Shown piece after piece: positions 22,718 through 22,736 of a stretch of 22,736 nucleotides of DNA. The notes under the pieces are model-generated. The model was not told the origin of the DNA. It ran no database searches and was given only the letters and a program-made list of their open reading frames with translations. A program made the translations under genes and the position numbers. Origin of the DNA: Campylobacterales bacterium (GTDB taxonomy: Bacteria; Campylobacterota; Campylobacteria; Campylobacterales; QNZT01); contig DQTU01000133.1 in the NCBI GenBank assembly GCA_015662615.1, positions 1 through 22,736 of the forward strand. Direction: 5' to 3'. The stretch's first letter is position 1; each line of letters starts with the position of its first letter.

Positions 22718-22736
22718 TTGGAAAGTATTATACTCG
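22718..22736 (+). CDS. Possible start of the next gene (TTG), cut by the window
   Basis: AAAAGGA (22706-22712) is followed five bases later by TTG GAA AGT ATT ATA CTC, reading MESIIL. Only six codons are present, so the product cannot be named. The 46 bases between rmlB and this point are AT-rich and hold no convincing -10 or terminator. A polysaccharide gene is likely from context only. Confidence 0.35.

Overview
The window is AT-rich, densely packed bacterial chromosome. The proteins and the gene order point to a sulfur-oxidising-type member of the Campylobacterota (Sulfurimonas or a close relative). Two gene strings recall Campylobacter: atpD-atpC-tolQ-tolR-tolA(tonB)-tolB-pal-cpoB-slyD, and fur-lysS-glyA-DUF1882-SPOR-(trpE)-aroE. 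No rRNA, tRNA, CRISPR array, insertion sequence or prophage was seen, and no gene-free stretch longer than about 100 bases exists. The genus is inferred from protein sequence and synteny only.

Region 1 (1-6274, + strand): the end of the F1Fo ATP synthase operon (atpD 3' half, atpC) runs into a complete Tol-Pal envelope system: tolQ, tolR, a TonB-like tolA, tolB, the lipoprotein pal and cpoB/ybgF. The SlyD peptidyl-prolyl isomerase gene follows. A 28-bp dyad and an extended -10 element separate tolB from pal. Region 2 (6273-6336): a cluster of hairpins serves the convergent slyD and aroE genes as a bidirectional terminator and overlaps the last codons of aroE.

Region 3 (6322-15267, - strand), read in transcription order: gatC-pilT; then cvpA-fur-lysS-glyA-DUF1882 behind a promoter that carries a Fur-box-like dyad; then SPOR-trpE-aroE behind its own extended -10. 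trpE uses a TTG start. aroE has no usable start codon in frame with its conserved N-terminus: the well-placed ATG is one base out of frame across an A7 tract. This is either a sequence error, a real frameshift or a slippage site.

Region 4 (15268-22736, + strand): after a divergent promoter region comes a tightly overlapping run. It holds a YfgM-like membrane protein, a BamB-like propeller lipoprotein, a Xer-type tyrosine recombinase, a 110-residue unknown, type III pantothenate kinase (coaX), short-form hisG, and the dTDP-rhamnose set rmlA-rmlC-rmlD-rmlB. A new gene, probably with a TTG start, begins at the right edge and may open a surface polysaccharide locus.

Most of the window is conserved housekeeping sequence; I see no clear undescribed multi-gene system. 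The points most worth a second look are the aroE A7 frameshift, a possible primase-like (AEP) fold in the DUF1882 protein, the YfgM/BamB-like pair, the Fur-box-like dyad on the fur operon promoter, and the tolB-pal dyad.
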